Assembly: GCA_902489775.1 (NCBI GenBank)
Contig: CABUBH010000015.1
Span: 1 to 43,984, forward strand
Length of the DNA stretch: 43,984 nucleotides
From: an uncultured Collinsella sp.
Lineage (GTDB): Bacteria > Actinomycetota > Coriobacteriia > Coriobacteriales > Coriobacteriaceae
Reading direction: 5' to 3'
Position 1 is the first letter of the stretch, and every line of letters begins with the position of its first letter. Of the stretch, positions 1 to 6,982 are shown piece after piece. The notes below the pieces were generated by a model. The model was not told the DNA's origin. It worked only from the letters and a program-made list of their open reading frames with translations, and did not search any database. The position numbers were made by a program, and so were the translations under genes.

Positions 1-623
1 TGCAGCACAATCGCCGCTGCGATACCCCACGTGCTTGGGGCCGCCCAGGGCACCATGGCGCCGTCCTGCGCGCTCGCACGACGCCGGCGCTTCCAAAGTG
101 GGCGGCACTGCGGATTAAACGCACGCAGCGAAAACTCAAAAATGATACCGCGCACCAGCAGCTCTTCACAAAACGGAGCGCCGAGCACCGTGGTCAGGAC
201 GGCCAGATAGCTCGTGTCGCCCATGCCCGTCTCCTCGACAAGTTCGCTATAATCGGCCGCGGCATCAGGCAACAGCGACAGCACAGCGTCGGTCACGTAG
301 CCAACGACCACCTGCAGGGCAAGACCGATCACGATAACGCAGGCGATGCGTTTCCACGCCCCACGCGCTCCCCCGCCAAGCGGGCGCTCGCCCTGCCAGC
401 GCGCCATGAAGGAGCGCGGCCACAGATAACGCCACCAAAGCAGCGCCATCAAAAACGACGCCGTCTGAGCAACAGCCTGGAACCATTGGATATCGAGATT
501 GTCGATCGGATAGCCCGTCAGCACCGATACAGCATCGAGAACTGAAAACAGAACCACGCTCAGGGCTATATCGGCAGCGACAACGCCAAAACAGGCAAGC
601 GCCCAAAACATCGCATTGAGCAT
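1..623 (-). CDS. CPBP family intramembrane protease, partial (3' end outside window)
   Basis: An open frame runs from an ATG at 623 to the window edge (207 codons, no stop), preceded by a strong GAGGAGG ribosome site 5 bases away. The product is a membrane protein: hydrophobic segments are visible at about residues 5-30, 50-68 and 92-113. The first CPBP (CAAX protease/Abi) motif, EExxxR, is clear as E153, E154 and R158 in the context FCEELLVRG. In this family the glutamates and later histidines form the active site in the membrane. Family members process or resist peptides, or mature prenylated proteins; the substrate here cannot be told. The second and third motifs would lie beyond the window, so intactness is unproven. 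A reading frame at 265-606 on the same strand is a shadow. Confidence 0.85.
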   Translation of the reverse strand, partial: MLNAMFWALACFGVVAADIALSVVLFSVLDAVSVLTGYPIDNLDIQWFQAVAQTASFLMALLWWRYLWPRSFMARWQGERPLGGGARGAWKRIACVIVIGLALQVVVGYVTDAVLSLLPDAAADYSELVEETGMGDTSYLAVLTTVLGAPFCEELLVRGIIFEFSLRAFNPQCRPLWKRRRRASAQDGAMVPWAAPSTWGIAAAIVL

Positions 624-745
624 GCCAACCTCCTCAAAACCGTTCCCTAGTTCTACCACAACTCGGCAGAGAGCTGATCCCATGGGGACGGAGGAAAACG
701 GATCATTTTGTTGCAAAGGGGCCAAGTTATTTTGCGCCAAATGAC

Positions 746-781
746 AATGCCCCGCCCACGCAATCACGTGGACGGGGCATT
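746..781 (-). terminator. stem-loop downstream of the GH4 gene
   Basis: Thirteen-base arms (746-758 and 769-781) pair with one G/T-type mismatch around a 10-base loop, about 50 bases after the stop of the GH4 gene. It is the only strong hairpin at the 3' end of the PTS operon. The T-rich tail is weak, so it may be an RNA-stabilising or partial terminator structure. Confidence 0.55.
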
Positions 782-830
782 AATCAAGTTTTGCGGTCAG
801 CGACTCTTTTGTGCCAGCGACCTTCTGTCT

Positions 831-2213
831 TTAGCTAAGCTCGGGCCAGTAACCCTTGTTGGCCTCGATCATGTCGTCGAGAACCTCCTTGGCAACCTTC
901 ATCGACGGCACGGTCTTGTTGAGCGTAAAGGCCTTGAGCGCCTTCTCGTACGAACCCTCGATCGTAGCCTCGACCACGAGCTTCTCGGAGTTCAGCTGCT
1001 GCATCATAAGACCTTGCTGGAACAGAGGAATGTTGTCGCGGCTGATGACCTCGGGGCCGTTCTTGCCAATGTAGGCAGGCAGCTCGACCATGGCGTCGTA
1101 GGGCATGTTGGGGATAGCGCCCTTGTTCTCGCAAATGACCAGGAAGCGCTGCTTGGTGTCGTTCTTCAGAGCGATAGCCAGGTCGGCAATCCAGTCGCCG
1201 TGGCTGCCCGCATAGAACGTGCTCTCGTCGATCTCGCCCGTCTTCTCGTAGTGATCGATACCATCAAAGAGGTTCTTCTCGCGCGTCTCCTCAACCTCGT
1301 TAGCACGGGTGCGCTCGGGGTTGGAATGCTCGACGAACTCCTTCTGCTGCAGGTAGTAGTTCAGGTACGTGTTGGGCAGGTACTCCGGGAAGCACTCCAT
1401 GATCTCGTACTCGCCCTTCCAGACGTAGTACCAGCTGCCCTTGGTGTGGCGATTCTGCTCGGGGTGCTCGTCAGTGGCCTCCTCGGGCTTCTTTGCCATG
1501 AGCGAGCCCATGCCCTTGAGGTAAGAATCGGGCAGCAGAATCTCATGCTCCTTGATGTACTCACGCAGCTGCGGGAGCACCTCCTCGCCCTTGTGGCGGA
1601 TCGAGGTGAACCAACCAAAGTGGTTGAGACCAAAGTAATCGTACTCGACATCCTTCTTGTCGATATCGAGTGCGGCGCAAACCACGTCGATAATCGCGAT
1701 CGGCATGTCGCAGATGTTGATGATACGAGCGTTGGGGCGCAGCACACGGCAGCCCTCGGAGACGATGGCGGCAGGGTTGGAGTAGTTGAGAATCCAGTAG
1801 TCCTTCTTGGCGTACTTCTCAACGTCATCGATCAGCTCGACCATGGGGAAGATGGTGCGCATGCCGTAGGCAAGGCCACCGCAACCGCAAGTCTCCTGAC
1901 CCACGCAGCCGTGACGCAGCGGAATCTTCTCGTCCTGCTCGCGCATGGCGTAGCCGCCCACGCGCATCTGGGCAAACACGAAGCTCGCGTCGGTAAAAGC
2001 CGTCTTTTTGTCGGTGGTCACCGTGAGCTTGATGTCCAGGCCGAGGTCCTCGTGCAAAATCCAGTCCACGAGCACGCCGATCTTGCGCTGGCGCTCCTCG
2101 TTGATGTCGTACAGACGAATCTCGTCAACATCGAGCTCGTCCTTGCGCAGGGCGATGGACTTGACGATGCCGGGGGTAAAGGTGGATCCGCCACCACACA
2201 GAGTAATGATCAT
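831..2213 (-). CDS. malH: 6-phospho-alpha-glucosidase, glycoside hydrolase family 4
   Basis: A 460-residue GH4 enzyme, the normal family length. It would hydrolyse phosphorylated maltose-type disaccharides in the cytoplasm to glucose and glucose 6-phosphate, using NAD and a divalent metal (usually Mn). Visible features are the N-terminal NAD loop GGGSTFTP (residues 7-14), the metal-binding Cys168 in NICDMP and His198 in GLNHFGW. The Cys-Asp-Met-Pro context is typical of the alpha-glucosidase branch rather than the 6-phospho-beta-glucosidase branch. The start is an ATG with AAGGAG overlapping the end of the PTS gene just upstream; the two genes are 3 bases apart. It is the last gene of the PTS operon. 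The exact substrate (maltose, sucrose isomers, trehalose) is not shown by the sequence. Confidence 0.9.
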   Translation of the reverse strand: MIITLCGGGSTFTPGIVKSIALRKDELDVDEIRLYDINEERQRKIGVLVDWILHEDLGLDIKLTVTTDKKTAFTDASFVFAQMRVGGYAMREQDEKIPLRHGCVGQETCGCGGLAYGMRTIFPMVELIDDVEKYAKKDYWILNYSNPAAIVSEGCRVLRPNARIINICDMPIAIIDVVCAALDIDKKDVEYDYFGLNHFGWFTSIRHKGEEVLPQLREYIKEHEILLPDSYLKGMGSLMAKKPEEATDEHPEQNRHTKGSWYYVWKGEYEIMECFPEYLPNTYLNYYLQQKEFVEHSNPERTRANEVEETREKNLFDGIDHYEKTGEIDESTFYAGSHGDWIADLAIALKNDTKQRFLVICENKGAIPNMPYDAMVELPAYIGKNGPEVISRDNIPLFQQGLMMQQLNSEKLVVEATIEGSYEKALKAFTLNKTVPSMKVAKEVLDDMIEANKGYWPELS

Positions 2214-2216
2214 TGT

Positions 2217-3833
2217 TTACTGCTCCTTCTCAATTGCGTTTTCGACCTTGTCGCGCATCTCGGCGACCTTCATGCCGAAGATGATCTGGATATTGTTGCC
2301 GTTGCGGTTGATGCCGCTGTTGGGCACGTGGTTGATGAGGTCCTCATTGATGAGGTCCGGGTTCTTAACGTTCACGCGGAGACGCGTAAAGCAGTTCTCG
2401 AGCTCCTCGATGTTGTCCTTGCCGCCAAGACCTGCGACCAGGTCGGCAATGCCTGCATCGACGCCCTCTGCGGGAGCCGCGGCAACAGCGCCCTGCTTCA
2501 CCGCGACAGACGCGGCGGCCTCGCCTTCGGCAACGGACTCGGCGAGCTCGGACTCCTCCTCGCGACCAGGCGTGTGGAGGTTGAGCTTCTTAATAAGGAA
2601 GGTGAAGAGGAAGAAGTACAGAGCGGCGTTGACGACTCCAAGCACCAGCATAACCGGCCAGTTGGTCTTATCGACACCAAGAACCAGGTTGGAAACCACG
2701 ATGTTGATGATGCCGCCTGCAGTCGAAGCGGGCACGGAGAGGACCTTGAGCAGGACCAGGAAGATGCCGGAAAGAACCGAGTGAACGACAAAGAGCACGG
2801 GAGCGGCAAAGACAAAGAGGAAGTCCATGGGCTCGGTCACGCAGGAGAGCACGGCGGTGATGATCAGCGGGATGATAACGGCCTTGGTCTTATCCTTGTT
2901 CCCCTTGTAAGCGGTGAAGATAAAGGCGAGACCGATGCCGATGTAGGGCCACAGGTTGTTGAAGGTGTAGCTGTTGAAGTAGGTGCTATCGGAGAAGGGC
3001 TGGCCCGTCATTGCCATCTCGGCGACACGGATGGGATAGGCGCCGGCGATAACCTGATCGCCCAGCGTCAGGGTGCCACCCACATCGGAGAACTGGAACG
3101 GGGTGTAGATGAGGTGGTGCAGACCGGTGGGAACGAGCAGCTTGTTGAGCATGCCGTAGATAAACAGACCGATGTTGCCCGACTCCTTAATGATGCCGGC
3201 AACGGAGGAGATGGCGCCCTGAACCGGAGGCCAAACGATGCAGAAGCCAGCGCCCATGATCCAGGAAATGATAATCATGATCAGGAACGGGAAGCGAACG
3301 CCCGAGAACATCGAAAGGGCAATGGGGAACTGCTTGTTCGAGTACTTGTTGAACACGGCACCGGTGATGCAACCAAGAATGATGCCGCCAAACACGCCGG
3401 TATCGAGCACCTGGATGCCCATAACGGTGCTCTGGCCGGTTCCGGTAAGACCGAGCATGCCGTTCGCTTCGGCAAGAGAGCCGGTGGCGTTGAGCACGAT
3501 GTTGTTAGCCTGCAGGAACAGGAAGAGCGACATCAGGGCGATCAGCGAAGCATGGCCCTTGTTCTTCTTTGCCATGGCACCGGCGATGCCCACGCAGAAC
3601 AGAATCGAGAGGTTGTTGATGATAAACATCAGCGACTGATAGACAACGGCGCCCACGAGCTGGAACGGACCGAAGCCCAGCACAGGGACCATGGCGCAGA
3701 TGGTCTTGTTGGTCAGAATGATGCCCACGATGAGCAGGATGCCGGCAACCGAGAGATACATCATCGGCTGGACGATCGACTTCGCGAACACCTCCAACGG
3801 CGCTTTGAAATTGAACTTCTTTTTTGCGGTCAT
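2217..3833 (-). CDS. malX: PTS alpha-glucoside transporter, EIICB
   Basis: A 538-residue sugar permease of the glucose/maltose PTS superfamily. Residues 1 to about 420 form the EIIC channel, with many hydrophobic segments and the conserved region around GLHHLIYTPF. A linker rich in Ala, Glu and Val follows, then an EIIB domain whose phosphorylated cysteine is Cys481 in ENCFTRLR. It takes up and phosphorylates the disaccharide that the GH4 enzyme then cleaves. There is no fused EIIA; that domain is supplied by the separate gene at 4807-5319. The start ATG has an AGGGGAG site 8 bases away. Pairing with GH4 points to an alpha-glucoside; trehalose permeases are similar, but their usual partner is a GH13 hydrolase. 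Confidence 0.9.
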   Translation of the reverse strand: MTAKKKFNFKAPLEVFAKSIVQPMMYLSVAGILLIVGIILTNKTICAMVPVLGFGPFQLVGAVVYQSLMFIINNLSILFCVGIAGAMAKKNKGHASLIALMSLFLFLQANNIVLNATGSLAEANGMLGLTGTGQSTVMGIQVLDTGVFGGIILGCITGAVFNKYSNKQFPIALSMFSGVRFPFLIMIIISWIMGAGFCIVWPPVQGAISSVAGIIKESGNIGLFIYGMLNKLLVPTGLHHLIYTPFQFSDVGGTLTLGDQVIAGAYPIRVAEMAMTGQPFSDSTYFNSYTFNNLWPYIGIGLAFIFTAYKGNKDKTKAVIIPLIITAVLSCVTEPMDFLFVFAAPVLFVVHSVLSGIFLVLLKVLSVPASTAGGIINIVVSNLVLGVDKTNWPVMLVLGVVNAALYFFLFTFLIKKLNLHTPGREEESELAESVAEGEAAASVAVKQGAVAAAPAEGVDAGIADLVAGLGGKDNIEELENCFTRLRVNVKNPDLINEDLINHVPNSGINRNGNNIQIIFGMKVAEMRDKVENAIEKEQ

Positions 3834-3933
3834 AGCGGTACTCCCCTTCCTTTTTCCGCAAATTAAGACAGATGTGCCCTGGACAAGACCATGAGCCTTG
3901 CCTTATATCAATCGATGTATGGGCACGTTATGC

Positions 3934-4788
3934 CTAGAGACCAGGTTCTCCAAGCAGGTTAACAATGTGATATGCGAGATAACTCTTCTCGGCATCGGTA
4001 ACGACAACGTTATAGGTAGACGACAAGTGGGCGGCTATGGCGTCCGCGCACGAGAATGCGCACGGATACGCCGTTTCATCGATTCGGAACAGCGCGTCGC
4101 CATTGATTTGCCCGGCCGCAGGATCGAGCGCTCGCTGCGCGAAAAACTGCAGGTGACGAACGAAACGTTCGTAAGGCAGCGAGGTGTTATCGAGGGTCGT
4201 AGAATAGCGCTCAGAAACAATCGCAAGCACGTCACGAACAAGCTGGACCGAAACAATCAAACGATCGGAGCGCTGCGGCATGGTGGCGTTGACGATATGC
4301 AGCGTAATAAAACCCTGCTCTTCTTCGCTCATCTGGATGCCCATATACTCCTTGATAATCTGCAGCGCACGGCCCGCAAGCGCATACTCCTTGCGATAGA
4401 ACTGCTGGATCTCGAGCAGCAACGGATTCTCACAGGAGACGCCCTTGCGCTCACGCTCCAAAGCAAGGCTGATATGGTCTGCGAGAGCAATGAGAATCTT
4501 GTCGTTGATATCAACATTGAGCTCTCGACGGAGCATCTGAACAATGTCCTCGGCAATCACGAGGTTGACGGTGGGGATGGACTCCAAAAGATGTGCCAAG
4601 CGGTCGATCGTACGCGAATCCTGAGAAGTTCCCTCCTGCAACGCGTAGGTCTTTTCGATCGACGCCTCGTCGATGGCATCGCCGGCATGACGGCCAAAGC
4701 AGAGGCCTCGACCGATGACGATGAGCTCGGAGCCATCGTCCGAAGTGACCATTGCGACGTTGTTGTTAAAAACTCGCTTGATAACCAC
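3934..4788 (-). CDS. BglG/LicT-family transcription antiterminator with two PRDs
   Basis: A 284-residue regulator. It has an N-terminal RNA-binding CAT domain (residues 1 to about 55, containing FNNNVAMV) and two PTS regulation domains with conserved histidines (for example ADHIS and TLHIVNA in PRD1, LQFFAQR and LAYHIVN in PRD2). In this family the dimer binds a RAT hairpin in the leader mRNA and prevents termination when its PRDs are correctly phosphorylated by PTS proteins. I chose the GTG at 4788 because it places NNN at residues 8-10, as in LicT, and has GGTGGG just upstream. GTG codons at 4800 and 4797 are alternatives. It sits between the EIIA and EIICB genes and most likely controls the whole operon. 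Confidence 0.88.
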   Translation of the reverse strand: MVIKRVFNNNVAMVTSDDGSELIVIGRGLCFGRHAGDAIDEASIEKTYALQEGTSQDSRTIDRLAHLLESIPTVNLVIAEDIVQMLRRELNVDINDKILIALADHISLALERERKGVSCENPLLLEIQQFYRKEYALAGRALQIIKEYMGIQMSEEEQGFITLHIVNATMPQRSDRLIVSVQLVRDVLAIVSERYSTTLDNTSLPYERFVRHLQFFAQRALDPAAGQINGDALFRIDETAYPCAFSCADAIAAHLSSTYNVVVTDAEKSYLAYHIVNLLGEPGL

Positions 4789-4806
4789 GGTACCCACCAC
4801 AAGAAT

Positions 4807-5319
4807 TTACTCGGAAAGCCAGACGACAGGCTCTTTAACAGCAACAGGGCCGGAAGCATGCTCACGAAGAGTCGAGTTCTCCGAGCGCTCGCACACGATA
4901 ACGAAGACCGTGGGATCGAAGCCGGCGGCGCGGACCGCGTCGAAATCGACCTCGACGAGGGGCTGGCCCGCGTCGACATGGTCACCCTGGGCAACAAGCG
5001 CATGGAAGCCCTTGCCCTCAAGCTTAACAGTGTCGATTCCGATATGCAGCATCACCTGAGCAGAGCTGTCGTCGGACATGATGCCCAGCGCGTGCTCAGT
5101 CGGAAACAGCGCCGCGACGGTGCCGGAAACAGGAGCGCACACCGTTCCCTCTTGGGGAACCACGGCAACGCCATCGCCCACGGCACGGCTGCTAAAAGCG
5201 GGGTCATTGGTATTTTCTAGATGAACAAGCTCGCCGGAAACGGGAGCGAGGATTTCGAACTCGGAAGCTGCAGTCTTCTGCTCATCCGAACCGCCCATCA
5301 GGCGAGAAAAGAAACCCAT
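4807..5319 (-). CDS. PTS glucose-type EIIA component
   Basis: A 170-residue EIIA of the glucose (Crr) family and first gene of the operon. It passes phosphate from HPr to the EIIB cysteine of the permease. The conserved pair of histidines is visible: His76 in PTEHALGI and the phosphorylated His92 in VMLHIGIDT. The start is the ATG at 5319, with AAGGGA 8 bases upstream; upstream in-frame codons extend the frame but add unrelated residues. The segment before residue 20 is a short linker beginning MGFFSRLMGG. The stop is 18 bases before the antiterminator start. Confidence 0.9.
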   Translation of the reverse strand: MGFFSRLMGGSDEQKTAASEFEILAPVSGELVHLENTNDPAFSSRAVGDGVAVVPQEGTVCAPVSGTVAALFPTEHALGIMSDDSSAQVMLHIGIDTVKLEGKGFHALVAQGDHVDAGQPLVEVDFDAVRAAGFDPTVFVIVCERSENSTLREHASGPVAVKEPVVWLSE

Positions 5320-5399
5320 GGTGGCATGTCCCTTCATAAATATAGCCCAACCAAAATCAAGCGAGTGCATCCATCGAGACACACCCGTTCAAAGACTTT

Positions 5400-5435
5400 G
5401 GTTAGGCCCACGTCCGAGGGACTCGGTAACCTTCC
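5400..5435 (-). promoter_or_regulatory. possible RAT antiterminator hairpin in the PTS operon leader
   Basis: In the minus-strand leader, GGTTACCGAG is followed by a short loop, CTCGG and then CCTAACC. The inner CCGAG/CTCGG pairs perfectly and the outer GGTTA pairs with TAACC. The GGTTACCG core resembles the GTTACTG of RAT elements recognised by BglG/LicT proteins, and an antiterminator gene lies in this operon. I did not see a strong overlapping U-tailed terminator, which such a mechanism needs. Confidence 0.4.
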
Positions 5436-5456
5436 GCATTTCTTTTTACGGGAGCT

Positions 5457-5484
5457 ATTGTAGACAAGCCCAAAGCCGAAACAA
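5457..5484 (-). promoter_or_regulatory. sigma-70-type promoter of the PTS operon
   Basis: On the minus strand TTGTTT (5484-5479) is separated by 16 bases from TACAAT (5462-5457). This gives a leader of about 130 bases before the EIIA start codon, enough to hold an antiterminator structure. Confidence 0.6.
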
Positions 5485-5494
5485 CCATTATGAC

Positions 5495-5528
5495 CGATGA
5501 ACGGTATTTTTTCTTCGATAAACGGTAT
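5495..5528. promoter_or_regulatory. two 13-bp direct repeats upstream of the PTS promoter
   Basis: CGATGAACGGTAT (5495-5507) and CGATAAACGGTAT (5516-5528) differ at one base and are spaced 21 bp, two turns of the helix. The nearer copy ends about 11 bp upstream of the -35 hexamer. This is the layout of tandem activator sites. No regulator is identified. Confidence 0.5.
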
Positions 5529-5595
5529 GCGGCACTTAGGGACGTTCCTTTTCTGCCGGCACCCAGGGACACTCCTTGCACCAATCTCGTTTGCG

Positions 5596-6357
5596 CTAGA
5601 TAAAGAGTTCGCATTCCTTCCGCACGACGCAGACCTTGCCCAGCATCTGGGAAACAGCGGATAGCTTGTTGGGATCAAGCTTGCGAGCGCCTCGCGGACA
5701 TACGGCGATGCAGCGCATGCAGGAGATGCACGTCTCGCCAGCTGCTCGCTTGGGGTCGCCCTTGTCGATAGCACAAACGGGGCACGCCGCGGCGCATGCA
5801 CCGCAGGAGACGCAATCCTCTATTGCCTCGGGTGTCATGCGATGACCTCCAGCTTGTTTATAAGGACGATTGCCGGGAATAGAGGGCTCGGATGCATCCT
5901 CAGCCAACAGCTTTTGCTGAATTTGCTGCGCAAACTCTGCGAGCTGCGCCGCATCCTGCGCATCCGGTCGCCCAGCAGCAAACTGACGAGCAACGGAATG
6001 CTCTGCAATGGCTGCAACTGCCGCGATCACCCGGAATCCCGCATGCTTCGCAACTTCCTCCAGCTCTACGAGCGTGTCCTCAAACGCGCGGTTTCCGTAT
6101 ACACAAACCAAAACAGTCCGAGCCCCGTTGCCGCGCACCATGCCCAACCGGTCAGCCACCACAGTCGGGATTCTACCGGCATACGCCGGCACAGAGATTA
6201 CGGCCACGTCGTCCTCAGTCATCGAGACAGCGCTGAAATCTAGCCCGCTATCGGTCAGATCGACGGTAACGGTATTCTTGTCCAGTGCCCCGGCCACAAG
6301 GCCAGACACCTTCCGCGTTCCACCCGTCGGACTAAACACAATTTCGAATACGCTCAT
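5596..6357 (-). CDS. EFR1 family ferrodoxin (flavodoxin fold plus two 4Fe-4S clusters)
   Basis: A 253-residue protein. The N-terminal flavodoxin-like half (1 to about 160) starts with the phosphate-binding loop SPTGGTRKV. The C-terminal bacterial ferredoxin half has two CxxCxxCxxxCP-type motifs (CVSCGACAAACP and CISCMRCIAVCP), enough for two 4Fe-4S clusters. Such fusions carry electrons in anaerobes between reduced cofactors and reductases; the partner is not indicated by the neighbours. The ATG at 6357 follows a GGAGGG site; a TTG one codon earlier is possible. It has its own promoter region and is separated from the PTS operon by 276 bases. That gap also contains a short GGGACGTTCC / GGGACACTCC segment at about 5540-5580 of the type found elsewhere in the window. 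Confidence 0.88.
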   Translation of the reverse strand: MSVFEIVFSPTGGTRKVSGLVAGALDKNTVTVDLTDSGLDFSAVSMTEDDVAVISVPAYAGRIPTVVADRLGMVRGNGARTVLVCVYGNRAFEDTLVELEEVAKHAGFRVIAAVAAIAEHSVARQFAAGRPDAQDAAQLAEFAQQIQQKLLAEDASEPSIPGNRPYKQAGGHRMTPEAIEDCVSCGACAAACPVCAIDKGDPKRAAGETCISCMRCIAVCPRGARKLDPNKLSAVSQMLGKVCVVRKECELFI

Positions 6358-6573
6358 CAAAGCACCCTCCCCCTACGCCTGACAACGCGTCAAGCCGTTT
6401 TCACATTCAGACAGAGTATACGGCGCATGGGGGAGCTCCCCCGTTTTGGTGCGCCAGGCGGCCCGATACACCAACCCATACTGCCCGCCTTTTCGGTTTG
6501 CATAATTCCCGGTACAGATTGCATATATTTACTGGATGCCGCCGAGTTCTCCTGAGGTACCCCATCCCAGCAC

Positions 6574-6806
6574 GTGCAAAAAACGGAGTATTCTGCAGCG
6601 CTCTCGCGCCAGCAATACCCCGAGCGGGCAAACCTTTAGGGCGCTGCGTCATTTTGGGTTCCGACATAGCGAGAACGACGTACCTTTGCTTCAAAAAACG
6701 GCGAAATCTAACTCAAAACACTCATAGGGGGCATCTGAAGGCCGCCGTTGGCAATACCGAATCGTATGCAGCCAGCTAGAGCTGCTGAATACTCCAAAAA
6801 ATGCAC
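6574..6806. repeat. 233-bp element bounded by 26-bp imperfect inverted repeats
   Basis: The left arm (6574-6599) begins GTGCA, has a six-base A run and then CGGAGTATTCTGCAGC. The right arm (6781-6806), read on the minus strand, begins GTGCA, has a six-base T run and then TGGAGTATTCAGCAGC. So the ends match except for the A/T run and two bases. The interior encodes no convincing protein. Reading frames at 6407-6694 (minus) and 6498-6779 (plus) lack ribosome sites and recognisable domains. The form suggests a miniature inverted-repeat element or a long structured RNA. The rest of the 6358-6982 gap shows nothing else I can name besides the terminator at its right end. Confidence 0.55.
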
Positions 6807-6920
6807 GGCACACCCCATGGGACCCATTGCCGCATGGCAGGAAACAGGCCCACGGCATCTTCTAGATGCATTCCCGAGGAAATCACATTTGAACTAGCGA
6901 TCGGATACGGCAAACAAAAA

Positions 6921-6948
6921 GGGCCCCGAGCGTAGTTGCTCGGGGCCC
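6921..6948 (-). terminator. intrinsic terminator of the DEAD-box helicase gene
   Basis: A perfect 11-bp GC-rich stem (GGGCCCCGAGC and its complement) with a six-base loop is followed on the minus strand by TTTTTGTTTG. It lies 35 bases after the helicase stop codon. Confidence 0.92.
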
Positions 6949-6982
6949 TTGGTTCACCTCGCTCTAGTGGGCGATGCGTATG

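Noticed and set aside
708..3866. 1052-codon open frame on the plus strand opposite the GH4 and PTS genes
   Set aside because: It has no domain and no ribosome site. It mirrors the codon bias of the two real minus-strand genes.
6498..6779. 93-codon plus-strand frame between the ferrodoxin and helicase genes
   Set aside because: No ribosome site, odd composition, and it runs across the inverted-repeat element.
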